DNA from: Planctomycetaceae bacterium
GTDB taxonomy: Bacteria; Planctomycetota; Phycisphaerae; UBA1845; UTPLA1
Direction: 5' to 3'
Assembly (NCBI GenBank): GCA_011525745.1
Contig: WYBU01000123.1
Span: 1 to 58,775 of the forward strand
Length of the DNA: 58,775 nucleotides
Of this stretch, positions 1 through 11,711 are shown one piece after another (the first letter of the stretch is position 1; every line of letters starts with the position of its first letter). The notes beneath the pieces are model-generated. The model saw only the letters and a list, made by a program, of their open reading frames with translations, ran no database searches and was not told the origin of the DNA. Made by a program: the position numbers and the translations under genes.

Positions 1-449
1 AAGCGAGCGGGATCCGGCACTCCAGCCTGCCGAACGACGTCGCATTCCTGCACCGAGCGTTCATCGCGCCGACGGGCCGCAAGCGCATTCGCCGCAGTCC
101 ATCAGAGCCGCGAAGCGTAAGCGAGCGAGATCCGGCACTCCAGCCTGCCGAACGACGTCGCATTCCTGCACCGAGCGTTCATCGCGCCGACAGGCTGCAA
201 GCGCCTATATGCGCAAGCGAACCGTTCACACTCGTTCGCGGCGCGCGCATCCCGCTTGCGGACGCTCCGCGGCTCCGATTTGCACGGGCTGCAAGCCCGT
301 GCCACGCGAAACGAGAAGCGCGCGTCAGTAAGCGTTGCACCGACACCGCCGCGGGCGGCATTCCTCTGCGCGTCAGAGCATGTTCGCGAATGGGTTTGAT
401 TGTGCGGCCCCATCAACAAATGACCGATTCGCACGGCGGACCCCGCTGC
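1..449. repeat. Composite intergenic repeat block
   Basis: No gene is seen here. About 85 bases starting at position 1 recur from about 119, including the word GAACGACGTCGCATTCCTGC. A family-I terminal-inverted-repeat element spans about 104-276: its left end reads AGAGCCGCGAAGCGTAAGCG and its right end, 250-276, is the imperfect complement. A family-A hairpin, CACGGGCTGCAAGCCCGTG, follows at 283-301. The same three-part layout recurs near 19.0 kb and 25.4 kb. The block lies just downstream of the FtsX-type permease gene. Confidence 0.8.
104..276. repeat. REPIN-like family I element (copy 1)
   Basis: About 173 bases bounded by imperfect 27-base inverted ends at 104-130 and 250-276. The core word of the left end is GAGCCGCGAAGCGTAAGCGA. 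There is no coding capacity for a transposase, so if the element moves it needs a helper from elsewhere. Copies 2 and 3 lie at 19023-19191 and 25381-25552. Confidence 0.7.
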
Positions 450-1622
450 TCACGCCTTCCTCAACGCCTCGATAATTCCGACGCGCGACGCCCGCCACGC
501 CGGCGCTACTGCGCCGATCACGCCCACGCACATCGCCAGCATCAGCCCGATCGCCACGATCCGCGGCGTTACTTTCAGCTCATACGCCAGCACCGTCCAC
601 GTCGTATCCGACAGATAGTCCTGCCGCGCCCCATCGAAAACCAGGCTCACCGCCAGCCCGACCGCACACGCCGCACCGCAGATCATCAGCGACTCGATCA
701 CAAACGCCCCGATCACCGAGCCGCGCGAAAACCCGATCGTCCGCAGCATGGCGATCTCGCGACGCCTCGCATCGACCGCCGCGTACAGCGTGTTCGCCAC
801 CGCGAACACCGCGCCGAACGCCATGATGCTCACCAGAACGATCGTCAGAGCGGCGATCTGATCCGCCTGCTGCGACAGGTCCTTGTAGTACTGCGTCTCG
901 GTCTTCGCTTCCAGCTCGACCGCCGGGCCGCGAATGTGGGCGATCGCCGCCTCGGCCACCGCCGGATCGCTCAGGCGCAACATCGCACTGGAATAGAAAT
1001 GCGCTTCGTACGCGCTGGACATTGCCGTGTAGTCGGCCCAGATTTCGCTTTCCAGCGCGCTGCCGCGCGCCTCGAATATTCCCACCACGCGAAATCGCCG
1101 ATTCGCCAAACGGCCCAACGCCACCTCGTCCCCGATGTTCAGTCCCGCGTAGCGGTCGCGGGCCGCCTTGCCCACGATCACCTCCTCACTGCCGCGCGCA
1201 AAGCGCCGCCCCTCGATGAGCCGGACTTCCTCGTGCAAATCGAACGCAATCTCGTCGATGGCCCGAATCGCCACGTTGGCCGGTCGATCCGCCACGTCCA
1301 CGCGCGGAATCGACGTCTGAAGGCAGCGCTCCCGGCTGATCCACGCGCGCCCGCTCATGTCGCGGTGCAGGCCGGGCGTTTGTTCCAGCAGCGCCAGTTC
1401 GTCGTTGAACAGAATGCTCGTGCTTTCGGCCGTCGCACCCGGCTTGATCACCACGATGTTGCGCGGCGAGCCCGTCGCCGTCAGCGAAATGCGGATGCCC
1501 TCCGAAAACGACAACAGAATCACCAGCACCGCCACGACGACGGCCACCACGCCGAACGTCAGAACCGTGCTGAATCTTCGAGCAAATATGTTGCGCCAGT
1601 TATATCGAAGCGGCAGCGCCAT
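450..1622 (-). CDS. ABC transporter permease, FtsX/MacB-like
   Basis: 390 aa. Residues 1-45 hold a basic start and a first membrane segment (VLTFGVVAVVVAVLVILLSF). A roughly 220-residue extracytoplasmic domain of the MacB_PCD type follows. The C-terminal third is an FtsX domain with three hydrophobic segments and the typical RRREIAMLRTIGFSRG loop that contacts the ATPase; it ends PAWRASRVGIIEALRKA. The family couples ATP hydrolysis to mechanical work on lipoproteins, peptides or the envelope. No ATPase or adaptor partner is in the window, so the substrate is unknown. Repeats lie at both ends. It is divergent from the carbamoyltransferase across a 300-base gap. Confidence 0.85.
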   Translation of the reverse strand: MALPLRYNWRNIFARRFSTVLTFGVVAVVVAVLVILLSFSEGIRISLTATGSPRNIVVIKPGATAESTSILFNDELALLEQTPGLHRDMSGRAWISRERCLQTSIPRVDVADRPANVAIRAIDEIAFDLHEEVRLIEGRRFARGSEEVIVGKAARDRYAGLNIGDEVALGRLANRRFRVVGIFEARGSALESEIWADYTAMSSAYEAHFYSSAMLRLSDPAVAEAAIAHIRGPAVELEAKTETQYYKDLSQQADQIAALTIVLVSIMAFGAVFAVANTLYAAVDARRREIAMLRTIGFSRGSVIGAFVIESLMICGAACAVGLAVSLVFDGARQDYLSDTTWTVLAYELKVTPRIVAIGLMLAMCVGVIGAVAPAWRASRVGIIEALRKA

Positions 1623-1922
1623 ATCAGTGTTTCTCGATGCTCACGCCGGCCCCCATCTCCGTACCCCCCCGCCCTCTCATCAAACCATCCGCCCGGATTT
1701 CGGATGGGATGGCACTTCTGACTTCACCCATCGGCACTTTAATCTTCGATTTCCGATTTTCGGCTCTCCCTTCGTCGCTCTTCGCGGTCTTCCGTCCCCG
1801 GTTCCCGCTTTCTTCGACGTTTCGACGGATCAACGTTTCGACGCTTCGCCCCTCCCCTTGACCCCGCCGAGCGCCGTTCCTTACGTTTCCTCCCTGAATC
1901 GGCTCGGACCCTGGAAACGCGC
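1623..1922. repeat. Intergenic pyrimidine-rich word repeat (family D)
   Basis: A 300-base gap between divergent genes with no convincing gene. From about 1738 the plus strand becomes pyrimidine-rich and is built from recurring words such as CTTCGATTTCCGATTTTCGG, TCGTCGCTC and CGACGTTTCGACG. On the minus strand the words spell Arg/Lys/Glu/Ser-rich nonsense peptides (SRKSEIED). Similar tracts lie at about 7905-8075 and 16560-16725. Any promoters for the flanking genes must lie within or beside this tract; none is clear. Confidence 0.6.
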
Positions 1923-3689
1923 ATGAGAATACTCGGCATCGTCAGCCATACCCACGACACCGGCATCGCCCTGCTTCACGACGGCGTTCCCGACATGGTG
2001 ATCGAGGAGGAGCGGCTGAACCGTCAGAAAAAAACGATGAAGTTCCCGCGCCATGCGCTGGACGCCGCCTTTCGTGATCGCGGCCTGACCCTCAACGACG
2101 TCGACTACGTCACGATGCCGTGGCACATCCCCACGCTCATCCGCACGCTGGGCGGGCTGGTGCTGCGCCGATTTCCGTCCAGCATCAATTTGCTGCACTT
2201 GCAGGCCCATCCTTCGCAGCGAAACCGCATCGTCATGGGCACGCGCCTCATCGCGCGGCGACTGCGCAAACACTTTCCCGGCCAGCGCGTCCCGCCCATC
2301 ATCGGCATCGGCCACCACAACAGCCACGCCGCCAGCGCATTCTTCGTCTGCCCCTTCGACGAAGCCGCCGTTCTCATCATGGACGGTTACGGCGACGACG
2401 CCGCGACGAGCCTGTACATCGGACGGGGCAACCGCCTCGAACGCCGCTGGCGCAACCACATCCTCGATTCACTCGGCGTGGTCTATACCGTAGTCACCGA
2501 ATACCTCGGCTTCCGCGGCAATCATGACGAGGGCAAGGTCATGGGACTGGCCGCCTACGGCGAACCGACCTACGTCGACCGGTTCCGCGATGTGTTTCAC
2601 CTCAACAGCGGCGGCGGCTATCGCGTCAACATGGATTACTTTCTTTACGACCGCTACGGTCAGGCCCGCCCGTTCCGGCAAAAGTTCTTCGAAGTCTTCG
2701 GCCCGCCGCGCCGCGACGGCGAAGACGTGACCCAGCGCCACAAGGACATCGCCCGCGGCCTGCAAGCAGTTGTCGAAGACGTCATTCTGCACGTCGTCCG
2801 CGGCGTGGCGAAGGAGCATCGCGCGCGAAACCTCTGCCTGGCCGGCGGCGTGGCCCTGAACTGCGTGACCAACGCGCGCATTCTGACCGACACCGACATC
2901 GAGCGCATCTGGATACCCCCGAATCCTTCCGACACCGGCGCGGTCCTCGGCAGCGCCCTGTGGCAACATCACCAGACGCTCGGCAGGCAGCGCACGTTCG
3001 AGCTGAAGCACGCTTTTTACGGCTGCGGCTATTCGGATGACGAAGCGCAGCGGGCGCTCGAAAGCGCCGGCCTGTCTTTCGAGAAGCTCGACGGAACCGA
3101 TCTGCTGCGCCGCACGGCCGCCGCGCTGGCCGACGGCCGGATTGTGGCCTGGTATCAGGGACGCTTCGAGATGGGACCGCGCGCCCTGGGCAATCGCTCG
3201 ATACTCGCCGACCCGCGCCGCGCCGACATGAAGGACACGCTCAACCGCCGCGTCAAGCACCGCGAGAGCTTTCGTCCGTTCGCGCCGGCCGTGCTCGTCG
3301 AGCGCGTCGGCGAATTCTTTGAAATTAACCAGCCCGATCCCTTCATGACCATCGCGCCGCGCGTCCGACCGGACAAAGCGCACCTGATTCCGGCGGTCGT
3401 CCACGCCGACGGAACCGGCCGCATACAAACGATCGACCGCGAGGCCAATCCGCGCTATTACGAGCTGATCAGCGAATTCGACCGGCTGACGGGCGTGCCG
3501 ATCGTTCTGAACACCAGCTTCAACCGCCAGGAGCCGATCGTCGCCCGACCGGCCGAGGCCGTTTCATGCTTCCTGCGCACCGACATGGACGTACTGGTCC
3601 TCGGCGACTTCTTCACCGCCGATCGCAACGCCGATTCTATCCGCCGCGCTCACGAGTCGTTTTCCGCCGCCCGCGAGGCGTACAAGTAA
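1923..3689 (+). CDS. Carbamoyltransferase, NodU/CmcH family
   Basis: 588 aa, the usual family length. The N-terminal part has the ASKHA/Kae1-like fold: GHHNSHAASAF near residue 130 (metal-binding His pair), DGYGDD near 152, DEGKVMGLAAYG near 200 and LAGGVALNCVTNARI near 305. The C-terminal domain carries FEMGPRALGNRSILADPR near 415, RESFRPFAPAV near 443 and LNTSFN near 529. Known members use carbamoyl phosphate and ATP to O-carbamoylate sugars or natural products, as in Nod factors, cephamycin and tobramycin. No biosynthetic cluster surrounds it, so the acceptor is unknown; a cell-surface glycan is possible. The start ATG follows the divergent intergenic repeat. Confidence 0.92.
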   Translation: MRILGIVSHTHDTGIALLHDGVPDMVIEEERLNRQKKTMKFPRHALDAAFRDRGLTLNDVDYVTMPWHIPTLIRTLGGLVLRRFPSSINLLHLQAHPSQRNRIVMGTRLIARRLRKHFPGQRVPPIIGIGHHNSHAASAFFVCPFDEAAVLIMDGYGDDAATSLYIGRGNRLERRWRNHILDSLGVVYTVVTEYLGFRGNHDEGKVMGLAAYGEPTYVDRFRDVFHLNSGGGYRVNMDYFLYDRYGQARPFRQKFFEVFGPPRRDGEDVTQRHKDIARGLQAVVEDVILHVVRGVAKEHRARNLCLAGGVALNCVTNARILTDTDIERIWIPPNPSDTGAVLGSALWQHHQTLGRQRTFELKHAFYGCGYSDDEAQRALESAGLSFEKLDGTDLLRRTAAALADGRIVAWYQGRFEMGPRALGNRSILADPRRADMKDTLNRRVKHRESFRPFAPAVLVERVGEFFEINQPDPFMTIAPRVRPDKAHLIPAVVHADGTGRIQTIDREANPRYYELISEFDRLTGVPIVLNTSFNRQEPIVARPAEAVSCFLRTDMDVLVLGDFFTADRNADSIRRAHESFSAAREAYK

Positions 3690-3734
3690 TCCGATTTCGG
3701 TTTGTCGCTCGAGATCGCCGCGCGATCTGGCTCG

Positions 3735-4478
<744 letters not shown>

Positions 4479-4519
4479 GAGTGTCCCATTGTGTGCATCG
4501 TGAGGCGTTGATTGCAAAA

Positions 4520-4666
4520 CCGAACCGCGCCCGTCAGGAAGCGGCGGAACACGCTTCGCGGCGAGTCTCGCTCACACACGCCCGCGTGCGTTCGGCGCAC
4601 GCGGGCCATCAGCCCGGGCGACGGCGCCGGTGCTTCTCCCGCCGCTCCCTCACGGTCGCGGTTCGG
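4520..4666. repeat. REPIN-like family II element, copy 1
   Basis: 147 bases with inverted ends: CCGAACCGCG at 4520-4529 and CGCGGTTCGG at 4657-4666. The inner part also pairs in places (GCGTGCGTTCGGCGCACGC). A second, nearly identical copy follows 22 bases later, so the two stand as a tandem pair between the two importer genes. There is no transposase. Confidence 0.8.
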
Positions 4667-4688
4667 TTGATGGCGTCAGTCCTCTGAA

Positions 4689-4833
4689 CCGAACCGCGCC
4701 CGTCAGGAAGCGGCGGAATACGCTTCGCGGCGGGTCTCGCTCACACACACGCGCGCGTTCGGCGCACGCGGGCCATCAGCCCGGGCGACGGCGCCGGTGC
4801 TTCTCCCGCCGCTCGCTCACGGTCGCGGTTCGG
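4689..4833. repeat. REPIN-like family II element, copy 2
   Basis: 145 bases, nearly identical to copy 1, with ends CCGAACCGCG at 4689 and CGCGGTTCGG at 4824-4833. Its right end runs into the 3' end of the upstream minus-strand gene. Read on that strand, the repeat gives the last codons GAA CCG CGA CCG and the stop TGA, so the importer protein ends inside the mobile-looking repeat. Confidence 0.8.
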
Positions 4834-6364
4834 CTTCCCCCGCCAGCCGCCGTTCCATCCGCCGCGCCGCCACCGACAACGGAAAGCTCATCGCCATGTA
4901 AAACAGCGCCGTCATCGCCGCCAGTTCCAGAATGCGCCCCGTGCTGTTGGCCAGCACGTTGTACTGCTTCGTCAGTTCCGTCACGGTAATCACCGAACAC
5001 ACCGACGTATCCTTGAACAGCGCGATGAAGTCGTTCGTCACCGGCGGCACCACGATCCGCACCGCCTGCGGAATGATCACGCGCCGCAGCGCCGTCGCCC
5101 GACTCATCCCCAGCGCCAGCGCCGCCTCCATCTGCCCGCGCGGAATGGCCTGCAACCCCGCGCGATAGATCTCCGCCTCATACGCCGAGTAGTTCACTGC
5201 CAGCCCGATCACCGCCGCGTAAAACGCCTCAATAGTCACCCCCAGCACGCCCGGCAGCAGAAAGAAAATCACGTACAGTTGCAGCATCACCGGCGTGCCG
5301 CGCAACACCTCGACGTAAATCGCCAGAATCGCCCCCAGCCAGCGCGGGCCGTACATCCGTCCTACCGCCACCAGCAGCCCGACGATGATCGCCAGCGGCA
5401 TCGAAGTCACCGACAGCAGCACGGTCATCCCCGCCGACTTCAGCATGATCGGCGTTGAGCGCCGCACCACTTCCAGCCCCGCCGGCGCCGCCGCGCCGCG
5501 CTCGTCGAGCGTCACCAGCCCCAGCCGCTCCTGGGCGGCGTTCCACATGTCATACCGATCGTAAATCGCCTTAAGCCGACCGTCGGCAAGTGCCTTTGCG
5601 ATGGCGGCGTTGATCGCCTCGATCAGGCGCTGCTCCTCCGTCCGCGCAAAGATCACGTAATACCCCGGCGCGACCGGCTCGCCCACAAAGCGCAGCCCCT
5701 CGCCCTGCGGCAGCCGGCGGTAGAACAGCGCGATCGGCAGGTCCATCAGCGTCGCGTCGTGCAACCCGCTGCGGACCTGAGTCATGGCGTCCGTGTTGCC
5801 GTTGTAGCCGACCACGTCGACGGACTCGGACCAGTTCTGTCGCAAATAATCCTCCGACGAGCTGCCTCCCAGCACGCTGACCGACGCCCGCCGCCCGCCC
5901 GGCCGGCGCTTCAGATCGTCCCACGAATTCAGAAAATCATCGGCGGCCCGGCCGACGAGTTGCAGTTCGTAGATGTAATAGGGCCGCGAGGCGCGCATGC
6001 GCGCCGCCCGGCTCGGCGACCACTCGTATCCGTTGAGGATGATGTCGATTTGCCCGCTCTCGAGCATCGACGGCAGCGTGCTCCACTCGGCCTGCCGAAA
6101 TCGCGCGGCGACGCCCAGTTCGGCCGACAGCAGTTCCGCCAGTTCGACCTCGAAGCCGATGACGCGCTGCGGATCATCTGGATCGGGACAAACGAACGGC
6201 CCCCCGCCCTCCTGATCGGCGCCCCAGATCAGCGTACCGCGCCGGCGGATGTCGTCGAGCGCGTCCCCGTGCGCGACGGGCGCGATGACAGCGAAAAAGA
6301 GCGCCAGCGTCGCGCCACGAATGGCGGTGCAACAACGATACCTTGACAAGAATGCTATGGCCAT
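4817..6364 (-). CDS. Amino-acid ABC transporter, fused binding protein and permease
   Basis: 515 aa from the start reading MAIAFLSRY; the frame opens 10 codons further upstream. Residues 1-33 are a signal peptide/anchor ending in APVAHG. Residues about 35-275 are a family-3 solute-binding domain (LIWGADQEGGGPFVCPD, GFEVELAELLSAELG, GQIDIILNGYEW). From about 305 comes a His/Glu/Gln-type permease with several membrane segments and the EAA loop EAALALGMSRATALRRVIIP near 410, which docks the ATPase. Binding protein-permease fusions are known for this class. With glnQ it should form a complete polar amino-acid importer. The last four codons and the stop come from a family-II repeat. Confidence 0.9.
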   Translation of the reverse strand: MAIAFLSRYRCCTAIRGATLALFFAVIAPVAHGDALDDIRRRGTLIWGADQEGGGPFVCPDPDDPQRVIGFEVELAELLSAELGVAARFRQAEWSTLPSMLESGQIDIILNGYEWSPSRAARMRASRPYYIYELQLVGRAADDFLNSWDDLKRRPGGRRASVSVLGGSSSEDYLRQNWSESVDVVGYNGNTDAMTQVRSGLHDATLMDLPIALFYRRLPQGEGLRFVGEPVAPGYYVIFARTEEQRLIEAINAAIAKALADGRLKAIYDRYDMWNAAQERLGLVTLDERGAAAPAGLEVVRRSTPIMLKSAGMTVLLSVTSMPLAIIVGLLVAVGRMYGPRWLGAILAIYVEVLRGTPVMLQLYVIFFLLPGVLGVTIEAFYAAVIGLAVNYSAYEAEIYRAGLQAIPRGQMEAALALGMSRATALRRVIIPQAVRIVVPPVTNDFIALFKDTSVCSVITVTELTKQYNVLANSTGRILELAAMTALFYMAMSFPLSVAARRMERRLAGEAEPRP

Positions 6365-6791
6365 GTCGCCATTGTGCCGCAACGTGTGTTGCACTCAAGC
6401 CGTCGCGCACCGCTCATGCGAAAATCCTTTCCCGCACGCCGTCGCCGCTGATCCGAACCTCAAGCGCAAGCGCCGAGGTCCGGGCGAACCACCTGCTGGG
6501 TGGCCCCTCCGCATGGCGGTGAATCCTGTCGTCCATGCCTCCACCGCATGCGCTGGCGTTGTCCTCACATCGCGGCGTGACCGCAGCACTGCCGCTCGCG
6601 GCTCGGATCAATTATTGTGCTCGCGCGTCAGGTGGCCCACCGCGTGACCGTGGGCTTTCGATGTGAGATGTCGAACAAACCTCACAAGCACGCATTCACT
6701 CGCATCCGTCGCGCCCGCCAATCCCACTTGAACCCCACCCCCCTTTGCCCGACACTGACATCCCGACAGCACCCCGGTTGGGAGGTCTTAC
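6365..6791. repeat. Intergenic region with diverged family III repeat
   Basis: A 427-base gap between divergent genes. A diverged family-III word occurs at about 6451-6480 (GATCCGAACCTCAAGCGCAA, related to GATCCGAGCCGCAAGCGCCA elsewhere). No gene is seen. The promoters of the importer gene and the dehydrogenase must lie here, but no clear -35/-10 pair stands out. Confidence 0.5.
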
Positions 6792-7829
6792 TTGCGCAAG
6801 CCCGTCACGCTGATCACCGGCGCCAACGGCGAAATCGGACACGGTCTCATTGAGCACTTCGGCCGCGCCGGCGGACATGAGCTGGTCGCCCTCGACCTCA
6901 AGCCGCTCGACGAGCGACTGCGCTCGCATTGCACCGCGTGGCTCGACGGCGACATCCTCGATCAGAACCTCCTTCAACGCCTCGTCAGCGAGTACGAAAT
7001 CCACGCCATCTACCACCTCGCCGCGCTGCTAAGCACGCGCTCCGAGTACACGCCGGATACCGCCCACCGCGTCAACGTCGAAGGCACACTCAACCTGTTG
7101 ATGCTCGCGCACCAGCAGGCAAGTTGGCATGGTCACCACGTGAAGTTCCTCTTCCCCAGTTCCGTCGCGGTCTATGGTCTGCCCGATCTCGAAACCAAGC
7201 GCCGCGCCGGCCGCGTCCGCGAGATCGACTACAACGAGCCGACCACCATGTACGGCTGCAACAAGCTCTACTGCGAGCAACTGGGAAGGTATTTCGCGCT
7301 GCACTTCCGCCAGCTTGCCGTCGAACGCACGCCCAGCGGCGTCGACTTCCGCTCGATCCGTTTTCCGGGCCTGATTTCGGCCGTCACGCTGCCGGCCGGG
7401 GGCACGAGCGACTATGCCTCGGAGATGATCCACGCCGCCGCACAGGGCAAGCCCTATGCCTGTTTCGTGCGCGACAGTGCGCGGATTCCGTTCATGGCGA
7501 TGCCCGATGCGATCAAGGCCCTGGTGCTGCTCGCCGATGCGCCTCCCGAGCGGCTGACGCGACGCGTCTATAACGTCACGTCGTTCAGCCCCAGCGCCGG
7601 CGAGATTCGCGACCGCGTGCTGAAGGCGTTTCCGCGGGCGACGATCACATTCGAAACGCACGCCGCCCGCGCCGCGATCGTCGATAGCTGGCCGGAGGAT
7701 GTCGACGACACGCCCGCCCGCCGCGACTGGAACTGGTCGCCCGACTTCGGCGCCGACCGCACGTTCGATGAGTACCTCGTCCCCACCATCTCGAAGTTCT
7801 ACAAGGCGGATGGGAAATGCCGTAAGTAA
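6792..7829 (+). CDS. SDR-family L-threonine 3-dehydrogenase-like enzyme
   Basis: 345 aa starting at TTG, with GGGAGGT at 6780-6786 as ribosome-binding site. It is an extended SDR: the NAD motif TGANGEIG is at residues 9-16 (GxxGxxG), and the catalytic YGCNK (YxxxK) is near 154-158, after FPSSVAVYG. The second half carries features I associate with SDR-type threonine dehydrogenases rather than sugar epimerases: SIRFPGLIS, then AGGTSDYASEMIHAA, PFMAMPDAIKAL, and IVDSWPEDVDDTPARRDWNW near the C-terminus. That enzyme oxidises L-threonine to 2-amino-3-oxobutyrate with NAD+. The partner 2-amino-3-ketobutyrate CoA ligase is not in the window. A sugar-nucleotide epimerase is the main alternative. Confidence 0.8.
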   Translation: MRKPVTLITGANGEIGHGLIEHFGRAGGHELVALDLKPLDERLRSHCTAWLDGDILDQNLLQRLVSEYEIHAIYHLAALLSTRSEYTPDTAHRVNVEGTLNLLMLAHQQASWHGHHVKFLFPSSVAVYGLPDLETKRRAGRVREIDYNEPTTMYGCNKLYCEQLGRYFALHFRQLAVERTPSGVDFRSIRFPGLISAVTLPAGGTSDYASEMIHAAAQGKPYACFVRDSARIPFMAMPDAIKALVLLADAPPERLTRRVYNVTSFSPSAGEIRDRVLKAFPRATITFETHAARAAIVDSWPEDVDDTPARRDWNWSPDFGADRTFDEYLVPTISKFYKADGKCRK

Positions 7830-8063
7830 GCTCGCAGGATCCGCTGTGTGCGGACCGAAGCCATAAGCCGTAACCTCGAAGGAAGTTGTCTGTTGCCGGT
7901 TCTCAGCGGCCTCGACGCCTCTGCCTGATCCTGCGCATTTCGACTTTCTGTTCCCTTTTCCTTGTTGCCTTCTCCGCCTCCATGCCTCGCTGTCGACTTT
8001 CGCTCCGCCGTTCACCCTCCGTGCCTTCGGGCCTTTGTTTCGACGTTTCGACGTTCCCCCGGC
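7830..8063. repeat. Intergenic family C hairpin and family D word repeat
   Basis: A 234-base gap between convergent genes. It starts with a family-C hairpin-like word (GGATCCGCTGTGTGCGGACC, 7841-7860). From about 7905 a pyrimidine-rich tract follows, ending in TTTCGACGTTTCGACGTT at about 8038-8055, as seen also near 1.8 kb and 16.6 kb. No gene and no classical terminator are seen. Confidence 0.55.
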
Positions 8064-9641
8064 TCAATCATTCAACGCCGTCCGCGAAAGGTCCATCGTC
8101 TCCGGCGCCGTCGTCGGCAACGTCACGATGAAAGTCGAGCCGTGATCCTCGACGCTCGTCACGCTGATCGCCCCGCCCAGCACCTGAACCAGTTCGCGCG
8201 TGATCGCCAGCCCCAGCCCGGTGCCGCTGTGCTGCCGCGTCTTCGACCCGTCGAGCTGCCAGAATTTGTCAAAAATATGCGGCAACTGCACGGCCGGAAT
8301 GCCGATGCCGTCGTCCTGCACCATCAGCCGCACGCGGTCGTCGTCCTCCCGCTGCACCGTCAGCGCCACACGCCCCCCCGGCCGGCTGAACTTCAGCGCG
8401 TTCGACAGCAGGTTGTACAAAATCTGCTGAATCCGCCCCGAGTCCGAGTGAATCACCGGCACGTCGTCCGCCACCGTCCCCGTCAGCGTCAGCCTGTTCT
8501 TGTCCGCCAGCGGCTGCATGAAGTCCAGCAGATTCTCGACCATTTCACGCAGGTTCACCGGCCCGCGATGCAGCAGGAACTTGCCCGCCTCGATCTTGGC
8601 CAGGTCCAGCAGGTCGTTGATGATCGACAGCAGCATCCGCGCGCTGTCGACGATGTTCTGTACGTAGCGCTGCGACCGCTCCGGCTCGGCTGGTCCTTCG
8701 CGCAATAGCTCGGCGAAGCCGATGATCGACGTCAACGGCGTGCGCAGTTCATGGCTCACGTTCGCGACAAACTGCGTCTTGACCCGGTCCGCCTCGAACA
8801 ACGCGATGTTCCGCTCCGCCAGCTCGCCCACGCGCGTGTCCAGACTGCGGTTGATCGTGCGCAACTCGTCCTGTTGCTGCTCCAAGTGCGTCAGCATCGA
8901 GTTGAACGCCCGCGCCAAGTCCTCAAATTCATCGCCCGTCGCGATGTCGCTCCGAACGTCGTGCTTGCCGGCCGATACCTGGTCCGCCACGCCGCGCAGC
9001 TCGCGCACCGGCGACAGGATCAATCGCTGTGTGATGATGTAAAACACGAGCACGGCCAGCAGCCCCGACAGCGCCCCGGCCATGATCATCAGCCCCAGGT
9101 TCTCGACCTGGTCGAGCGGCGCCTTGGGCGCAACGTACGACGCCGCGACCACCGCCAGAAGCGTTCCCGCCGGGTACTGCTCACCCTGGGCGCGGATGGG
9201 GATCACCGTGCGATACATATACGTGCCCGCACGGCTGCGCTCGACGCGCGGCGGCGCTTCCTGAAGCCCCACACCCTCGGCCAGCCGCGTCACGCAGTAT
9301 TCGATGTACTCGTCCGATCCCAGCGGCGCTTTCGGCCGAAGCGGATCGACGACGGGAATCAGCCGCGGCGGATCGCCGGGCAGCCCATACAGCGCCGACT
9401 CGCGCGCCCACCAGTCGTTCAACGCCTGCTGGCGGCTCTTCCAGTCCCCCGGAAGCATCGTGCAGCGCCTCGCGGCGATCGACGCGATCTGCCGGCTCGT
9501 TTCGAAATTCTTGGCGTGAACCAGGTCGATCATCCGCAACCAGGGGACGAGAAGCGCGGCGGTGATAATGAGCAGTACGGCCGCGCCGAACAGGATTCTG
9601 CACTTGGCGGCAAGCGAAATGGACGGCAGCGGTATTCGCAC
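8064..9641 (-). CDS. Membrane sensor histidine kinase (HAMP, HisKA, HATPase)
   Basis: 525 aa if it starts at the GTG at 9641, which has GAGGG a few bases upstream. An ATG at 9755 adds 38 residues that look unlike a signal or membrane segment. Order of parts: membrane segment near 15-37; extracytoplasmic sensor of about 130 residues; second membrane segment near 170-190; HAMP to about 245; HisKA with the phosphoacceptor in NVSHELRTPL near 295; N box (QQILYNLLSNALKF) near 402; G1 DDGIGIP near 442; G2 SGTGLGLA near 470. It autophosphorylates and should pass phosphate to a response regulator, but none is adjacent, so it is an orphan. The signal is unknown. Confidence 0.9.
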   Translation of the reverse strand: MRIPLPSISLAAKCRILFGAAVLLIITAALLVPWLRMIDLVHAKNFETSRQIASIAARRCTMLPGDWKSRQQALNDWWARESALYGLPGDPPRLIPVVDPLRPKAPLGSDEYIEYCVTRLAEGVGLQEAPPRVERSRAGTYMYRTVIPIRAQGEQYPAGTLLAVVAASYVAPKAPLDQVENLGLMIMAGALSGLLAVLVFYIITQRLILSPVRELRGVADQVSAGKHDVRSDIATGDEFEDLARAFNSMLTHLEQQQDELRTINRSLDTRVGELAERNIALFEADRVKTQFVANVSHELRTPLTSIIGFAELLREGPAEPERSQRYVQNIVDSARMLLSIINDLLDLAKIEAGKFLLHRGPVNLREMVENLLDFMQPLADKNRLTLTGTVADDVPVIHSDSGRIQQILYNLLSNALKFSRPGGRVALTVQREDDDRVRLMVQDDGIGIPAVQLPHIFDKFWQLDGSKTRQHSGTGLGLAITRELVQVLGGAISVTSVEDHGSTFIVTLPTTAPETMDLSRTALND

Positions 9642-11599
<1,958 letters not shown>

Positions 11600-11711
11600 T
11601 CTGCGGCACGGAAAGCGCCGCTCGCCGAGTCGTCCGTCATAACCGCAAAAACACCGCGCAACCGCAACGAACGCATATGAACCGAATTCACAAGAATCAG
11701 GAGTGATGGAT

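Noticed and set aside
4520..4833. Tandem 146-base repeats as a CRISPR array or gene duplication
   Set aside because: Only two copies exist, they carry inverted ends, and there are no short unique spacers or cas genes.
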